A DNA stretch of 64,000 bases from Afipia sp. (lineage in GTDB: Bacteria > Pseudomonadota > Alphaproteobacteria > Rhizobiales > Xanthobacteraceae). The notes beneath the pieces are model-generated. The model saw only the letters and a list, made by a program, of their open reading frames with translations. It did no database searches and was not told the origin of the DNA. The DNA lies in contig JACQDM010000008.1 of assembly GCA_016201045.1 (NCBI GenBank), positions 682,001-746,000 on the forward strand. Reading direction: 5' to 3'. The stretch's first letter is position 1; every line of letters begins with the position of its first letter. The position numbers were made by a program, and so were the translations under genes. Below are positions 22,471 to 30,520 of this stretch, one piece after another.

Positions 22471-23403
22471 ATGCGCCGCTCCGCAATGCTCACCCGTTTC
22501 TCCCGCGATCTGACCGACCGCTCCGCGCGGCTTGCAGGCATCGGCCTGATGCTGCTCGGCGTGTTGCTGTTCTCCATAGGCGACGCGCTCGGCAAACACA
22601 TCGTCACGGCTTACGCGGTCGGCCAGTTGCTGCTGTTGCGGTCGATCGCATCGCTCATTTTGCTGTCGCCGACGATCTGGCGTAACCGCGCGGACTTCGA
22701 GCAGATCGAGCGTCCCTGGCTTCAATTCTTTCGCGTATCGCTGTCGAGCGGCGAAGTGCTCATGTTTTTCTGGGCGACGGTCTATCTTCCGCTGGCCGAC
22801 ATCATCACCTTCTATCTCGCGTCTCCGATTTTCGTCACGGCCGGCTCGGCCATCTTCCTGAAAGAGCGTGTCGGCTGGCGGCGGTGGAGCGCCGTTCTTC
22901 TCGGTTTCGTCGGCGTCATCATCGCATTGCAGCCCTCGGTGCAGACGTTGACCTGGCCGGCGCTGATCGCGTTGACGGGCAGCGTTCTGTTCGCGATCCA
23001 GATGATCGTCACCCGTTCGCTGCGACGAACCTCCGACGTTGTTTTGGCCGCGAGCCAGTTCGTCAGCACACTTGTCCTCGGCGCGATTCTGACGGCCATC
23101 GCCGGATGGAAAACGCCGACGTCGTTCGACTTCGCGCTGTTTCTGGTCGCGGGCCTGATCGCGATCGGCGCGCTGATGAGCGTGAATCGTTCGCTGATTC
23201 TTGCGCCTGCAACCGTCGTCGTTCCGTATCAATACTCCATGATTATTTGGGCAGTGATCTTCGGCTATCTGGTCTTCAACGATGTGCCGACCATTCATGT
23301 TCTGATCGGCGCGGCTGTCATTATCGCAGCCGGCATTTACATTTTCCTGCGAGAGCGCCAACTCAAGGAGGAAGAGCCGGTGATGGTGCCGCCACCGGCT
23401 TGA
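22471..23403 (+). CDS. DMT superfamily (EamA) transporter
   Basis: A 310-residue inner-membrane protein with about ten hydrophobic helices in two repeated EamA halves (about residues 20-150 and 165-295). The pattern LGVLLFSIGDALGKHIV near the start and LTGSVLFAIQMIVTRSLRRT in the second half fits the drug/metabolite exporter family. The substrate cannot be told from sequence. It is the only plus-strand gene in a long minus-strand run and ends seven bases from the convergent GNAT gene. Confidence 0.87.
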   Translation: MRRSAMLTRFSRDLTDRSARLAGIGLMLLGVLLFSIGDALGKHIVTAYAVGQLLLLRSIASLILLSPTIWRNRADFEQIERPWLQFFRVSLSSGEVLMFFWATVYLPLADIITFYLASPIFVTAGSAIFLKERVGWRRWSAVLLGFVGVIIALQPSVQTLTWPALIALTGSVLFAIQMIVTRSLRRTSDVVLAASQFVSTLVLGAILTAIAGWKTPTSFDFALFLVAGLIAIGALMSVNRSLILAPATVVVPYQYSMIIWAVIFGYLVFNDVPTIHVLIGAAVIIAAGIYIFLRERQLKEEEPVMVPPPA

Positions 23404-23410
23404 TCCATTT

Positions 23411-24001
23411 TCACGCGCTGCGCGTCGATTGGCTCCAGTTGCGGATCGACGACCAGATGCTGCGTTCGAGCTTGAAGCAGTCGACCGGAGTGCTTGAGCC
23501 GAGCGCGAGGAAGCGATTGATTTCCACGCCAGTCCAGTTGAAGCCGCACTTCTCAAGCACGTGCCGCGAGGCCGTGTTGACGACGCGCGCGCCGGACGTG
23601 ATGCGGTCGATGGAAAATTCCTCGAACGCAAAGTCGATCACCGCGCGGCCAGCTTCTGTCGCGTAACCCTTGCCCCAGTGATCGACGCCGAAGCAGTAGC
23701 CGAGTTCGGGCACGCCTTCGACTTCCCAGCTCAGTCCGACGAGTCCCACGGCATTGCGCTCGTGCTCGACGAGGAAAACGGTTTCGCCTGAATCCGCAGT
23801 CGAGTTGACGAAATCGCGCGCATCGCCGACCGAATAAGGGTGCGGCACGCGGCGCAGATTGATCGACACGCGCTTGTCGCCGACGATACCGGCAATGGCC
23901 TCGACGTCCGCGAGCGTCGGCTGACGCAGGGTCAGCCGCTTGGTCTCGAGATTGAGGCCTCTCGTCTCTCTCAACGTCTGGGTGGGACACTCAAGGATCA
24001 T
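23411..24001 (-). CDS. GNAT family N-acetyltransferase
   Basis: A 196-residue acetyltransferase of the RimJ/RimL-like GNAT group. The start MILECPTQTLRETRGLNLET was chosen because AGGAG stands seven bases upstream. Fold markers are LETKRLTLRQPTLADVEAIA, VGLVGLSWEVEGVPELGYCF and the acetyl-CoA-binding GKGYATEAGRAVIDFAFEE. A C-terminal helix and strand follow (NTASRHVLEKCGFNWTGVEI). The acceptor is unknown; related proteins modify small molecules or protein N termini. A terminator at 24056-24088 separates it from rpmA. Confidence 0.88.
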   Translation of the reverse strand: MILECPTQTLRETRGLNLETKRLTLRQPTLADVEAIAGIVGDKRVSINLRRVPHPYSVGDARDFVNSTADSGETVFLVEHERNAVGLVGLSWEVEGVPELGYCFGVDHWGKGYATEAGRAVIDFAFEEFSIDRITSGARVVNTASRHVLEKCGFNWTGVEINRFLALGSSTPVDCFKLERSIWSSIRNWSQSTRSA

Positions 24002-24055
24002 GTCAGGCTCCTTATTGCGTCCGTCGGCCAAATTTTTCTTGGCAACGAACGCGAA

Positions 24056-24088
24056 AAGCAAAAGGGGAGGCCGGTTTCCCGTCTCCCC
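24056..24088 (-). terminator. Rho-independent terminator of rplU-rpmA
   Basis: On the minus strand an outer GGGGAG/CTCCCC stem encloses an inner CGG/CCG stem with a GAAA loop, followed by TTTTGCTTTT. It lies about 75 bases past the rpmA stop. Confidence 0.75.
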
Positions 24089-24163
24089 CTGAGAGCCCAC
24101 TTTGGATTCGTGTGGCGCTCTGCCGGTTCAACAGGACCGGCAGACGCAATGTGTCTTGCCGGG

Positions 24164-24433
24164 TTATTCAGCCGCGGCCGCGGCCGGGATGACGGATACG
24201 AAGGTACGTTCGTTGCGTTTGGTGCGGAATTCGACGGTGCCCTCGACCTTGGCGAACAAGGTGTGGTCCGTGCCCATGCCGACGTTGACGCCCGGATGCC
24301 AGGTCGTGCCGCGCTGGCGGACAAGAATGTTGCCAGGAATCACGTGCTCGCCGCCGAACGCCTTGACCCCGAGGCGCTTGCCTGCCGAGTCGCGACCGTT
24401 TCGCGAAGAACCGCCTGCCTTTTTGTGTGCCAT
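24164..24433 (-). CDS. rpmA: 50S ribosomal protein L27
   Basis: Ribosomal protein bL27, whose N-terminal tail reaches the peptidyl-transferase centre. It has 89 residues. The sequence [20 protein letters not shown] is canonical and needs no N-terminal processing, unlike that of Firmicutes. The middle part [21 protein letters not shown] is conserved. Partner of rplU, which ends 56 bases upstream. Confidence 0.98.
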   Translation of the reverse strand: MAHKKAGGSSRNGRDSAGKRLGVKAFGGEHVIPGNILVRQRGTTWHPGVNVGMGTDHTLFAKVEGTVEFRTKRNERTFVSVIPAAAAAE

Positions 24434-24489
24434 GGCACCGTCTCCAAACTTGTCGTCAGTCTCTAACCCGATTCCGTGACGGAATCATC

Positions 24490-25008
24490 TCACTTCTTGT
24501 CGGTCTTCGCCTTTGCCGGAGCCTTTTTGGCGGCGGCTTTCGGCTTGGCCGGTGCCTTTGCCTTCGCGGCTGGAGCAGCAGCCTTCTTAGGCGCGGCCTT
24601 TTTCGCCGGAGCCTTCTTGGCTTTCGCTTCGCCGTCGGCGGGCTTCGCCTCGACCTTCTTTTCCTTCTTCGGGCGCGGGCCGATCGTCGGCGCCTTGCCG
24701 TCGGTCAGGATTTCCGTGACGCGGATCACGGTGATTTCGTCGCGGTAGCCGCGCTTGCGCTTCGAATTCTTGCGGCGGCGCTTCTTGAAGGCGATGACCT
24801 TCGGGCCGCGCTTGTGGTCGAGCACCTCGGCCGCGACGGACGCACCCTTCACGAAGGGAAATCCGAGCGTCGGCGTATCGCCGCCAACCACCATTACTTC
24901 GCCAAGCTGCACGATCTTGCCGACATCGCCGGCGATCTTGCCAATCTCGAGCACATCATTCGGTGCGACCCGGAACTGCCGGCCGCCCGTTTTGATGACT
25001 GCGAACAT
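24490..25008 (-). CDS. rplU: 50S ribosomal protein L21 with Lys/Ala-rich tail
   Basis: Ribosomal protein bL21, which binds 23S rRNA. The first 102 residues are the normal protein (MFAVIKTGGRQFRVAPNDVL; FKKRRRKNSKRKRGYRDEI). Residues about 110-172 form an extension made almost only of Lys, Ala and Pro (APAKKAAPKKAAAPAAKAKA), absent from the minimal bL21 of about 103 residues. Such tails occur in some alphaproteobacteria and resemble histone-H1-like basic tails; their role is not known. Preceded by a leader with a terminator-like hairpin. Confidence 0.97.
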   Translation of the reverse strand: MFAVIKTGGRQFRVAPNDVLEIGKIAGDVGKIVQLGEVMVVGGDTPTLGFPFVKGASVAAEVLDHKRGPKVIAFKKRRRKNSKRKRGYRDEITVIRVTEILTDGKAPTIGPRPKKEKKVEAKPADGEAKAKKAPAKKAAPKKAAAPAAKAKAPAKPKAAAKKAPAKAKTDKK

Positions 25009-25100
25009 CGTTCTATTCCTTCGTGTTCGATCCCGGCACTCGGACAGGTCCGGGCCGGCTTCTTATTCAGTCGATATGTTGAGTTCGACGGCCATTCGAC

Positions 25101-25136
25101 CGTTCAAAACAAACGGCGCGAGAAACCTCCGCGCCG
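25101..25136 (-). promoter_or_regulatory. Terminator-like hairpin in the rplU leader
   Basis: Read on the minus strand, a seven-base CGGCGCG/CGCGCCG stem (25114-25136) with a nine-base loop is followed by TTTGTTTT. It lies about 95-125 bases before the rplU start codon. A terminator in a ribosomal-protein leader suggests attenuation, but it could also end transcription from upstream. Confidence 0.5.
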
Positions 25137-25250
25137 GGTGCGGGACTTATAGCCGCCAAGCGCCGGGAGTCAAGGAAAAGAGCCCGCAAAACAGGCCAAA
25201 TATAAGGGATTTTGGCCGTTTTGGTCGCTTCAAGGCATGCTGCTCGGCTC

Positions 25251-25553
25251 ATGAAACAAAGCGGTTCCAACGCCGTTGTCCCCGGCAACAACGCTGGGAT
25301 GAGGCGGGGCGGCACCAACATCCGCTGCGGCGTGGTCGAGACCCGTCAGAAGAAAGCGGCGGACCTTTCCAAGGCGGCAGGTCTGGAAATCGGCACGCAC
25401 GACACGGCCGTGCCGATGCACAACGATGGCGTGGTGCAGGGATTGAGCGAAATCCCGTTCATGCAGGACTTCAAGCGGTGGGAAATCCTCACCATCGGAA
25501 CGGGGTTGGGCAATGCGCGGTTCACCAACCGCACCGTTAAGAAAAAAGATTGA
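25251..25553 (+). CDS. Hypothetical protein, 100 residues
   Basis: A small cytoplasmic-looking protein starting MKQSGSNAVVPGNNAGMRRG. It has no signal peptide or membrane helix. The stretch GTHDTAVPMHNDGVVQGLSE and the ending RFTNRTVKKKD are distinctive, but I do not recognise a family. A start 39 bases further upstream is possible. It is divergent from rplU, sharing a gap of about 240 bases with the rplU leader, and precedes the secreted-protein gene at 25691. Confidence 0.6.
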   Translation: MKQSGSNAVVPGNNAGMRRGGTNIRCGVVETRQKKAADLSKAAGLEIGTHDTAVPMHNDGVVQGLSEIPFMQDFKRWEILTIGTGLGNARFTNRTVKKKD

Positions 25554-25690
25554 GCATCGGCACCCGAATTGCGGCTTGTTGATTTCCAGATTTTCCTTCC
25601 GGCGCTAATCTCGCTCTAACAATCAAAAAAAATCTGGGACTGCCCGTGCAGCGGCTTTTGGATCGCGCCGGGTGACTGGCGGGGGAAGCA

Positions 25691-26245
25691 ATGCGTGTGA
25701 ATGCCTTGATTTTTTTGGGTTTTGCGATTGTAGCGGCGCAGGCGGTTGCGCCCGCCGGCCAAGCGGCGCCGTCCCAGCTTTACGGCAAATCGGTCGTGGT
25801 GACCTGGACCGAGGAGCGCGATCAGCGGGTCAACGGCAGCCCTGAAATCCGCAATGTCGCCCGCAACGGTCAGTTCAGCGTGTATTTGAGCACGGCCGGT
25901 AAACCCTTCAGCCGAATGAGTTATTCCTTCTCGGGCAGGCGCGGTGGGCTGAAATCCGGCAAGCGCGATGCGGTCGCAGGCGAGGGGTCGAGGCGAAGCG
26001 TGACGTTCTCCGGCAATACTTTGAACGTCGCTGCACCGATGCAAGGCGGTGCGCGAAATGTTATGGTGACGTTCGAGAGCGGCTTTCAAAGCTGCAGCGC
26101 GCGGGTTCTGACCGGCAAGGAAGCCGGCTCCGGCTCAATCCGCGCGCGCAGCATGGTCAGTGGCAATGCTATTGAAATTTTGTCCGTGAAAACGGGCGCA
26201 GCAAGTTGCAGAATTCAGGACGGTAACGTCTTCGGCAGCGAGTGA
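25691..26245 (+). CDS. Secreted hypothetical protein
   Basis: A 184-residue protein with a signal peptide (MRVNALIFLGFAIVAAQAVA, cleavage probably near AGQAA at 23-27). The mature part looks all-beta: alternating polar and hydrophobic runs such as SVVVTWTEERDQRV and RRSVTFSGNTLNVA. Two cysteines near the end (FQSCSARV and ASCRIQDG) could form a disulfide. The family is not recognised. It ends 31 bases before the caspase-like gene on the same strand, so the two are probably one transcription unit. Confidence 0.72.
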   Translation: MRVNALIFLGFAIVAAQAVAPAGQAAPSQLYGKSVVVTWTEERDQRVNGSPEIRNVARNGQFSVYLSTAGKPFSRMSYSFSGRRGGLKSGKRDAVAGEGSRRSVTFSGNTLNVAAPMQGGARNVMVTFESGFQSCSARVLTGKEAGSGSIRARSMVSGNAIEILSVKTGAASCRIQDGNVFGSE

Positions 26246-26276
26246 ACCGGGACGATTTTGGGGACGACTGAGGGAC

Positions 26277-28052
26277 ATGTCCAAGCGATTGAGCCTGACA
26301 GCTGTTCTTGCGGCCGCGCTGACGTTCTGCGCGGCGCAGGGCGCGCTTGCCGAAAAGCGCGTCGCGCTCGTGCTGGGCATGTCGAAATATCAGAACGTCC
26401 CGGCACTCACGAACCCCGCGCGCGATGCCGCCGCGATGGGCGAGGTGTTCAAGAAGGCGGGCTTCGATGTCGTCGACATGAAACTCGACCTGACAGTCTC
26501 GGGGTTGCGCCGTGAAGTCCGCGACTTCGCCGGCATGGCGGCTGACGCCGATATCGCCGTCGTCTATTACGCGGGCCACGGCATCGAGGTGGACGGCACC
26601 AACTATCTGATCCCTGCGGACGCTCGTCTCGTCAGCGACTTCGACATTCCGGACGAAACGGTGTCGCTCGATCGCGTCCTTCAGGCGCTGGAGCCTGTGA
26701 AGCGCCTGCGCCTCGTCATTCTCGACGCCTGCCGCGACAATCCATTCAACAAGACGATGAAGCGCAGCATCGGCGGCACCCGTTCGATCGGACGCGGCCT
26801 TGCGCAAGTCGAACCGACGACGGCGAATACGCTGATTGCGTTTGCGGCGAAAGCCGGTGCGGTGGCCGGTGACGGCGATGGCAACAACAGCCCGTTTGCC
26901 ACTGCGCTGATGAAGTATCTCACCGCGCCCGGCCTCGATCTGCGTCTTGCCTTCGGTAAGGTGCGTGACGACGTCGTCAAGAGTACTGGCAATCGTCAGG
27001 AACCCTTTATGTACGGCTCGCTCGGTGGCGACACGGTGGCACTCGTGCCGCAGTCGGTCATTCCGCCGGCCGATCCGAATGCCGAAGCGCGCAAGGATTA
27101 TGAATTCGCGGCGCAACTCGGCACCAAAGAAGCGTGGGCATCGTTCCTCGCCGCGCGTCCGACCGGACTTTACGCGGACTTGGCCCGGCAGCAGGCCGCC
27201 AAGCTGAACTCGGCCGAGAGCGCGAGCGCCAAGGCCGACGACAGCATCAAGAAGGCCGAAGAGCAGGCGCGACAGAAAGCCGACGACTTCAGAAAGCAGC
27301 TTCAGGAGCAGGCCAAGAAGCAGGCCGAAGACGACAAGCGTGCCTACGACGAAAAATCGAAGAAGGATCTCGAGATCGCGCGGCAGCAGATCGCCGACAG
27401 GGCGCAGGCCGAGCTTGACGAAGCACGACGCCAGGTCGAGGCCGCCAAGAAGCAGGCTGCCGACGCGCAAAAGCAGATCGACGATGCCAAGCGGCAGGCT
27501 GTCGAGGACGCGGCCAAACAGGTCGCAGCCGCGAAGGCCGAAGCCGACAAGGCCAAGGTCGCCTCTTTGTCGCCGACCGCGGGTCCGCAGCCGCCGGCTC
27601 CACCGCCTGTGCCGGCGATGGATGCGACCGACATCGCACGGTTGTTGCAGGCGCATCTCAAGCGCGTCGGCTGCGATCCCGGCAACACCGACGGCAACTG
27701 GAACGCTTCATCGAGCAAAGCGCTCGACAATTTCAACAAGAACGCCAGCACCACCTTCGACGTGAAGGTTGCGAGCCTCAATTCGCTCGATGGCGTTCGC
27801 GCCAAGACCGGCCGCGTCTGTCCGCTGGTCTGCGGCAAGGGTCAGAAGGTCGAGGATGACCGCTGCGTCGCAATCACGTGCGACTCCGGCTTCATCCTGA
27901 ACTCCGACGGCGTCTGCAAGAAACGTCCCGATCCGCCGGAACGTAAGGCCGTTGCGCGCTCTGAAGCTCCGGCCCGCGTGGCGCCGTCCGGTGGCGGCGG
28001 CGGAGGCGGCGGAAAGTGCTTCTCCTTCAACGGCAAGCGCTACTGCGAATAA
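26277..28052 (+). CDS. Secreted caspase-like (C14) protein with coiled coil and C-terminal repeats
   Basis: A 591-residue exported protein. Signal peptide: residues 1-25 (LTAVLAAALTFCAAQGALAE). A C14 caspase-like domain spans about 27-250 with the catalytic pair at His101 (YYAGHGIEVDGTNYLIPADA) and Cys152 (LVILDACRDNPF). An Ala/Lys/Glu/Gln coiled coil covers about 300-430. A peptidoglycan-binding-like segment follows at about 450-490 (RVGCDPGNTDGNWNASSS), then a cysteine-rich end with a nine-glycine run. Bacterial proteins of this plan are common in rhizobia, but their substrates are unknown. The dyad is intact, so activity is likely. Downstream of the secreted 184-residue protein. Confidence 0.88.
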   Translation: MSKRLSLTAVLAAALTFCAAQGALAEKRVALVLGMSKYQNVPALTNPARDAAAMGEVFKKAGFDVVDMKLDLTVSGLRREVRDFAGMAADADIAVVYYAGHGIEVDGTNYLIPADARLVSDFDIPDETVSLDRVLQALEPVKRLRLVILDACRDNPFNKTMKRSIGGTRSIGRGLAQVEPTTANTLIAFAAKAGAVAGDGDGNNSPFATALMKYLTAPGLDLRLAFGKVRDDVVKSTGNRQEPFMYGSLGGDTVALVPQSVIPPADPNAEARKDYEFAAQLGTKEAWASFLAARPTGLYADLARQQAAKLNSAESASAKADDSIKKAEEQARQKADDFRKQLQEQAKKQAEDDKRAYDEKSKKDLEIARQQIADRAQAELDEARRQVEAAKKQAADAQKQIDDAKRQAVEDAAKQVAAAKAEADKAKVASLSPTAGPQPPAPPPVPAMDATDIARLLQAHLKRVGCDPGNTDGNWNASSSKALDNFNKNASTTFDVKVASLNSLDGVRAKTGRVCPLVCGKGQKVEDDRCVAITCDSGFILNSDGVCKKRPDPPERKAVARSEAPARVAPSGGGGGGGGKCFSFNGKRYCE

Positions 28053-28189
28053 TTCCGCCGGGCTGTTGATTTGCTGCTGATTTTTGCCGGGAATTCGGTG
28101 CGCGTGGCACCGGCGCTGCCTTGTGAATCAAGGCTTCCTCACATAGAACACGGCGGCGACCCGGCGGAATATCTGCCGCTTCAGCGACC

Positions 28190-28279
28190 GGAGAGGTGGC
28201 AGAGTGGTCGAATGCACCGCACTCGAAATGCGGCATAGGTGCAAGCCTATCGGGGGTTCGAATCCCTCCCTCTCCGCCA
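28190..28279 (+). tRNA. tRNA-Ser(CGA)
   Basis: The acceptor arm pairs GGAGAGG with CCTCTCC, followed by discriminator G and an encoded CCA. The anticodon stem CCGCA/TGCGG encloses the loop CTCGAAA, anticodon CGA, which reads UCG. A long variable arm typical of tRNA-Ser and a normal T arm with GGTTCGAATCC are present. Confidence 0.97.
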
Positions 28280-28361
28280 TTGCACTCAGCCGGCTGCACG
28301 CAAATTCATCAACATTGATGCGCCTTTTTGAATTGTGGCAAATGGAACCCGGCGCGCAGAA

Positions 28362-28447
28362 TTAACCTTCTTTAAGATTGGTTATCGGCAAATGTTAATC
28401 TCCGGTTGCGATGCCGGCGCGATGGGGAGAAGTTAACTCATCTTAAC
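28362..28447 (+). promoter_or_regulatory. Two TTAA-N6-TTAA motifs before the bactofilin gene
   Basis: TTAA pairs ten bases apart occur at 28362-28375 and again at 28433-28446, the second followed by C. They resemble binding sites of the cell-cycle regulator CtrA (TTAA-N7-TTAA) but have one base less in the spacer. The second copy ends 20 bases before the bactofilin start codon. Confidence 0.3.
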
Positions 28448-28466
28448 GTCTGTCGGAGTGCGTTCG

Positions 28467-28991
28467 ATGAGTGATCTCGACAAGGGTGCGGGCGGCCAGG
28501 CCAGTTGCGCCTATTTCGGCGAGGGCGTGGTTTTCAAGGGCTCGATCAACGCCCCTGAGAAAGTTGTCGTTCATGGCACGGTCGACGGCGAAATCGTCGC
28601 GCGCGATCTGCTCGTCGGCCCGACCGGCACGATCAAGGGCAAGGTGAGCGTCGATCAAGCGGACATTCAGGGCAAGGTCTACGAACATATCGAAGCCAAG
28701 GTTTGCCTCTCGCTGCGCAAGACGGGACGCATCGAGGGTTCGGCGACTTACGGCGACATCGAAATCGAGAAGGGCGGCGTACTGTCCGGCGATGTGTCGA
28801 CCATCAAGGGCGCGTCGGGCATTCAGACATCGCCTCCGAAGGTGCAGGGCAATCTGCCGCTGCCGCCTCAGGTCGTGTCCAGCAATCCGAACCCGACCGA
28901 GAAGACGAATATCGACACCAACAAGCTCAGCGTTGCAGGCGGGCAGGGCGGACAGCGCCCGCCGCTGTTCAATCCCGACAACAAGAAGTAA
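28467..28991 (+). CDS. Bactofilin family cytoskeletal protein
   Basis: Bactofilins polymerise without nucleotide into filaments that position cell-wall enzymes. The 174-residue protein starts MSDLDKGAGGQASC; a GTG nine bases upstream is possible. The central right-handed beta-helix is clear from short regular repeats (GSINAPEKVVVHGTVDGEIV, GTIKGKVSVDQADIQGKVYE, GRIEGSATYGDIEIEKGGVL). The C-terminal tail is Pro/Asn/Gly-rich and disordered. It faces an amidase gene across a shared terminator, which would suit a joint role in wall shaping, but co-regulation is not shown. Confidence 0.92.
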   Translation: MSDLDKGAGGQASCAYFGEGVVFKGSINAPEKVVVHGTVDGEIVARDLLVGPTGTIKGKVSVDQADIQGKVYEHIEAKVCLSLRKTGRIEGSATYGDIEIEKGGVLSGDVSTIKGASGIQTSPPKVQGNLPLPPQVVSSNPNPTEKTNIDTNKLSVAGGQGGQRPPLFNPDNKK

Positions 28992-29034
28992 TCCGGCGAG
29001 CGAATTCGCTCGTCGGTAGAGCATTGTCGAACCA

Positions 29035-29066
29035 AAAGAGCCGCGGGATTTATCCTGCGGCTCTTT
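29035..29066. terminator. Bidirectional terminator between bactofilin and amidase genes
   Basis: AAAGAGCCGC at 29035-29044 pairs with GCGGCTCTTT at 29057-29066, with A residues on one side and T residues on the other. It serves the two convergent genes and overlaps the last codons of the amidase. Confidence 0.88.
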
Positions 29067-29814
29067 CTTTTGCTCCGGTCTGAAGCAGGCGCGTCAGCGT
29101 CGCGACGGTCGATGGATCGGCAACGCCATCGACGCGCACGGGGCGAAAGTGCCGCTGGAAAGCGAAAACAACATCGCGTGTCGGCTCGTCGAAAATTTTC
29201 GTCACATCGATACCGTAGCCATAGGCGCGCAGCGCGGTTTGCAACGCGCCGACGGCGTCTCCCGTGTCTCCGGTACGAAGCGAAGCCCCATCGGTGATCG
29301 GCTCCGGCGCAACCCACAAACCGACGCCGGCATCGTGAAGCACATGCCACGGAAATTTCTCGCCGGGGTCCTGCTTGCGCGATGGCGCCACGTCCGAATG
29401 CGCCAGCACATTCGCCTGCGGAATCGGCCAGCGCGATTGGATATCGCGACACAGCCGGACAACGGCCTCGATCTGCTGCGGCGGAAAATCCGGGCAACCG
29501 AAATCATGCCCGCCATTGACGATCTCGATACCAATGGAACGTGAATTGATGTCGGTCGTGTCTTGCCATGACGAAACGCCCGCATGGTAGGCGCGCCGGG
29601 ATTCGGGAACGAGCTGCACGATCGTGCCGTCTTCTTCGACGAGGTAATGAGACGATACTTTTGCATCCACGTCGCACAATCGTTCGCGCGCGGCGTCTGC
29701 GGTTGCCATCCCGGTATAATGAAGGACGATCATATCGACGCCGCCGCCCACGCGCGGCTCATGATTGGGCGAGGCGGCGAAGTCCGATACGCAAGAAGAA
29801 TCGGGCGTGTTCAT
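29050..29814 (-). CDS. N-acetylmuramoyl-L-alanine amidase (amidase_2) with PG-binding domain
   Basis: Cleaves the amide bond between muramic acid and the stem peptide. It has 254 residues. The AmpD-like zinc amidase domain covers about residues 20-165: the first metal His in MIVLHYTGM, then SRSIGIEIVNGG, and the later metal ligands in VLAHSDVAPSRKQDPGEKFP. A peptidoglycan-binding domain follows (about 175-245; TGDTGDAVGALQTALRAYGY). No signal peptide is visible, which favours a cytoplasmic recycling (AmpD-type) enzyme, although the PG-binding domain argues for wall contact. Convergent with the bactofilin gene. Confidence 0.9.
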   Translation of the reverse strand: MNTPDSSCVSDFAASPNHEPRVGGGVDMIVLHYTGMATADAARERLCDVDAKVSSHYLVEEDGTIVQLVPESRRAYHAGVSSWQDTTDINSRSIGIEIVNGGHDFGCPDFPPQQIEAVVRLCRDIQSRWPIPQANVLAHSDVAPSRKQDPGEKFPWHVLHDAGVGLWVAPEPITDGASLRTGDTGDAVGALQTALRAYGYGIDVTKIFDEPTRDVVFAFQRHFRPVRVDGVADPSTVATLTRLLQTGAKERAAG

Positions 29815-29899
29815 CGTGCCATGATATCATCTGAGTTTTTCGTCGTACTTGTTTCGATGTCGATACTCTGGAAACATCCGCCCGAAAACGGAGATAGCG

Positions 29900-30508
29900 A
29901 TGATAACGCGCGGATTTACCGGACGGCCGCAACCTCCCGACATGCATAAGCGCCTCGCGCCGGGGCAGCATCTGACGCAGGATTTTCCAGTGCTTTCGGC
30001 CGGGCCGACGCCGCGCATTCGCATGGAGGATTGGGCATTCACGCTCAAGGTCGGCCCGAAGCCGGTCGCGAAGTGGAACTGGGCCGAGTTCAACGCGCTG
30101 CCGCAGACCGAAATCAAGCGCGATATCCATTGCGTCACCACCTGGTCGAAATTCGACACGGAATGGCGAGGCGTGACCGTCGACGACATTCTCGAAGCCG
30201 CCGGCATCGAGGCTCCCACGCAATTCGCGCTGGCGCATTCCTACGACGATTATTCGACGAATGTGCCGACTGCCGATCTGATCGGCGGCAAGGCGATGGT
30301 CGCGACGCATTTCGGCGGCAAGCCGTTGACGCCGGATCACGGCGGTCCGGCGCGTCTTCTTGTGCCGCACCTTTATTTCTGGAAATCCGCGAAGTGGGTG
30401 AACGGCCTGCAATTCACCGAGACCGACACCGCAGGCTTCTGGGAGTTGCGCGGCTATCACATGTACGGCGACCCATTTCGCGAGCAGCGATATACCGGCG
30501 ATCCTTAA
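29900..30508 (+). CDS. YedY/sulfite-oxidase-like molybdopterin oxidoreductase
   Basis: A 202-residue protein with the sulfite-oxidase molybdopterin fold and no haem or dimerisation domain. The start MITRGFTGRPQPPDMHKRL has GGAG nine bases upstream. The cysteine expected to bind Mo is in DIHCVTTWSKFD; GGPARLLVPHLYFWKSAKWV is the conserved core. There is no Tat signal, so it is probably cytoplasmic, unlike MsrP. It is followed after 12 bases by a flavin reductase gene, which suggests a two-component redox enzyme fed from NAD(P)H. The substrate is unknown. Confidence 0.88.
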   Translation: MITRGFTGRPQPPDMHKRLAPGQHLTQDFPVLSAGPTPRIRMEDWAFTLKVGPKPVAKWNWAEFNALPQTEIKRDIHCVTTWSKFDTEWRGVTVDDILEAAGIEAPTQFALAHSYDDYSTNVPTADLIGGKAMVATHFGGKPLTPDHGGPARLLVPHLYFWKSAKWVNGLQFTETDTAGFWELRGYHMYGDPFREQRYTGDP

Positions 30509-30520
30509 GGCCAGCGATCC

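Noticed and set aside
22342-23631. A 429-codon minus-strand frame between obgE and the GNAT gene
   Set aside because: It lies against the DMT transporter, which has clear membrane helices. The antisense product is Arg/Gln/Asp-rich and matches no fold.
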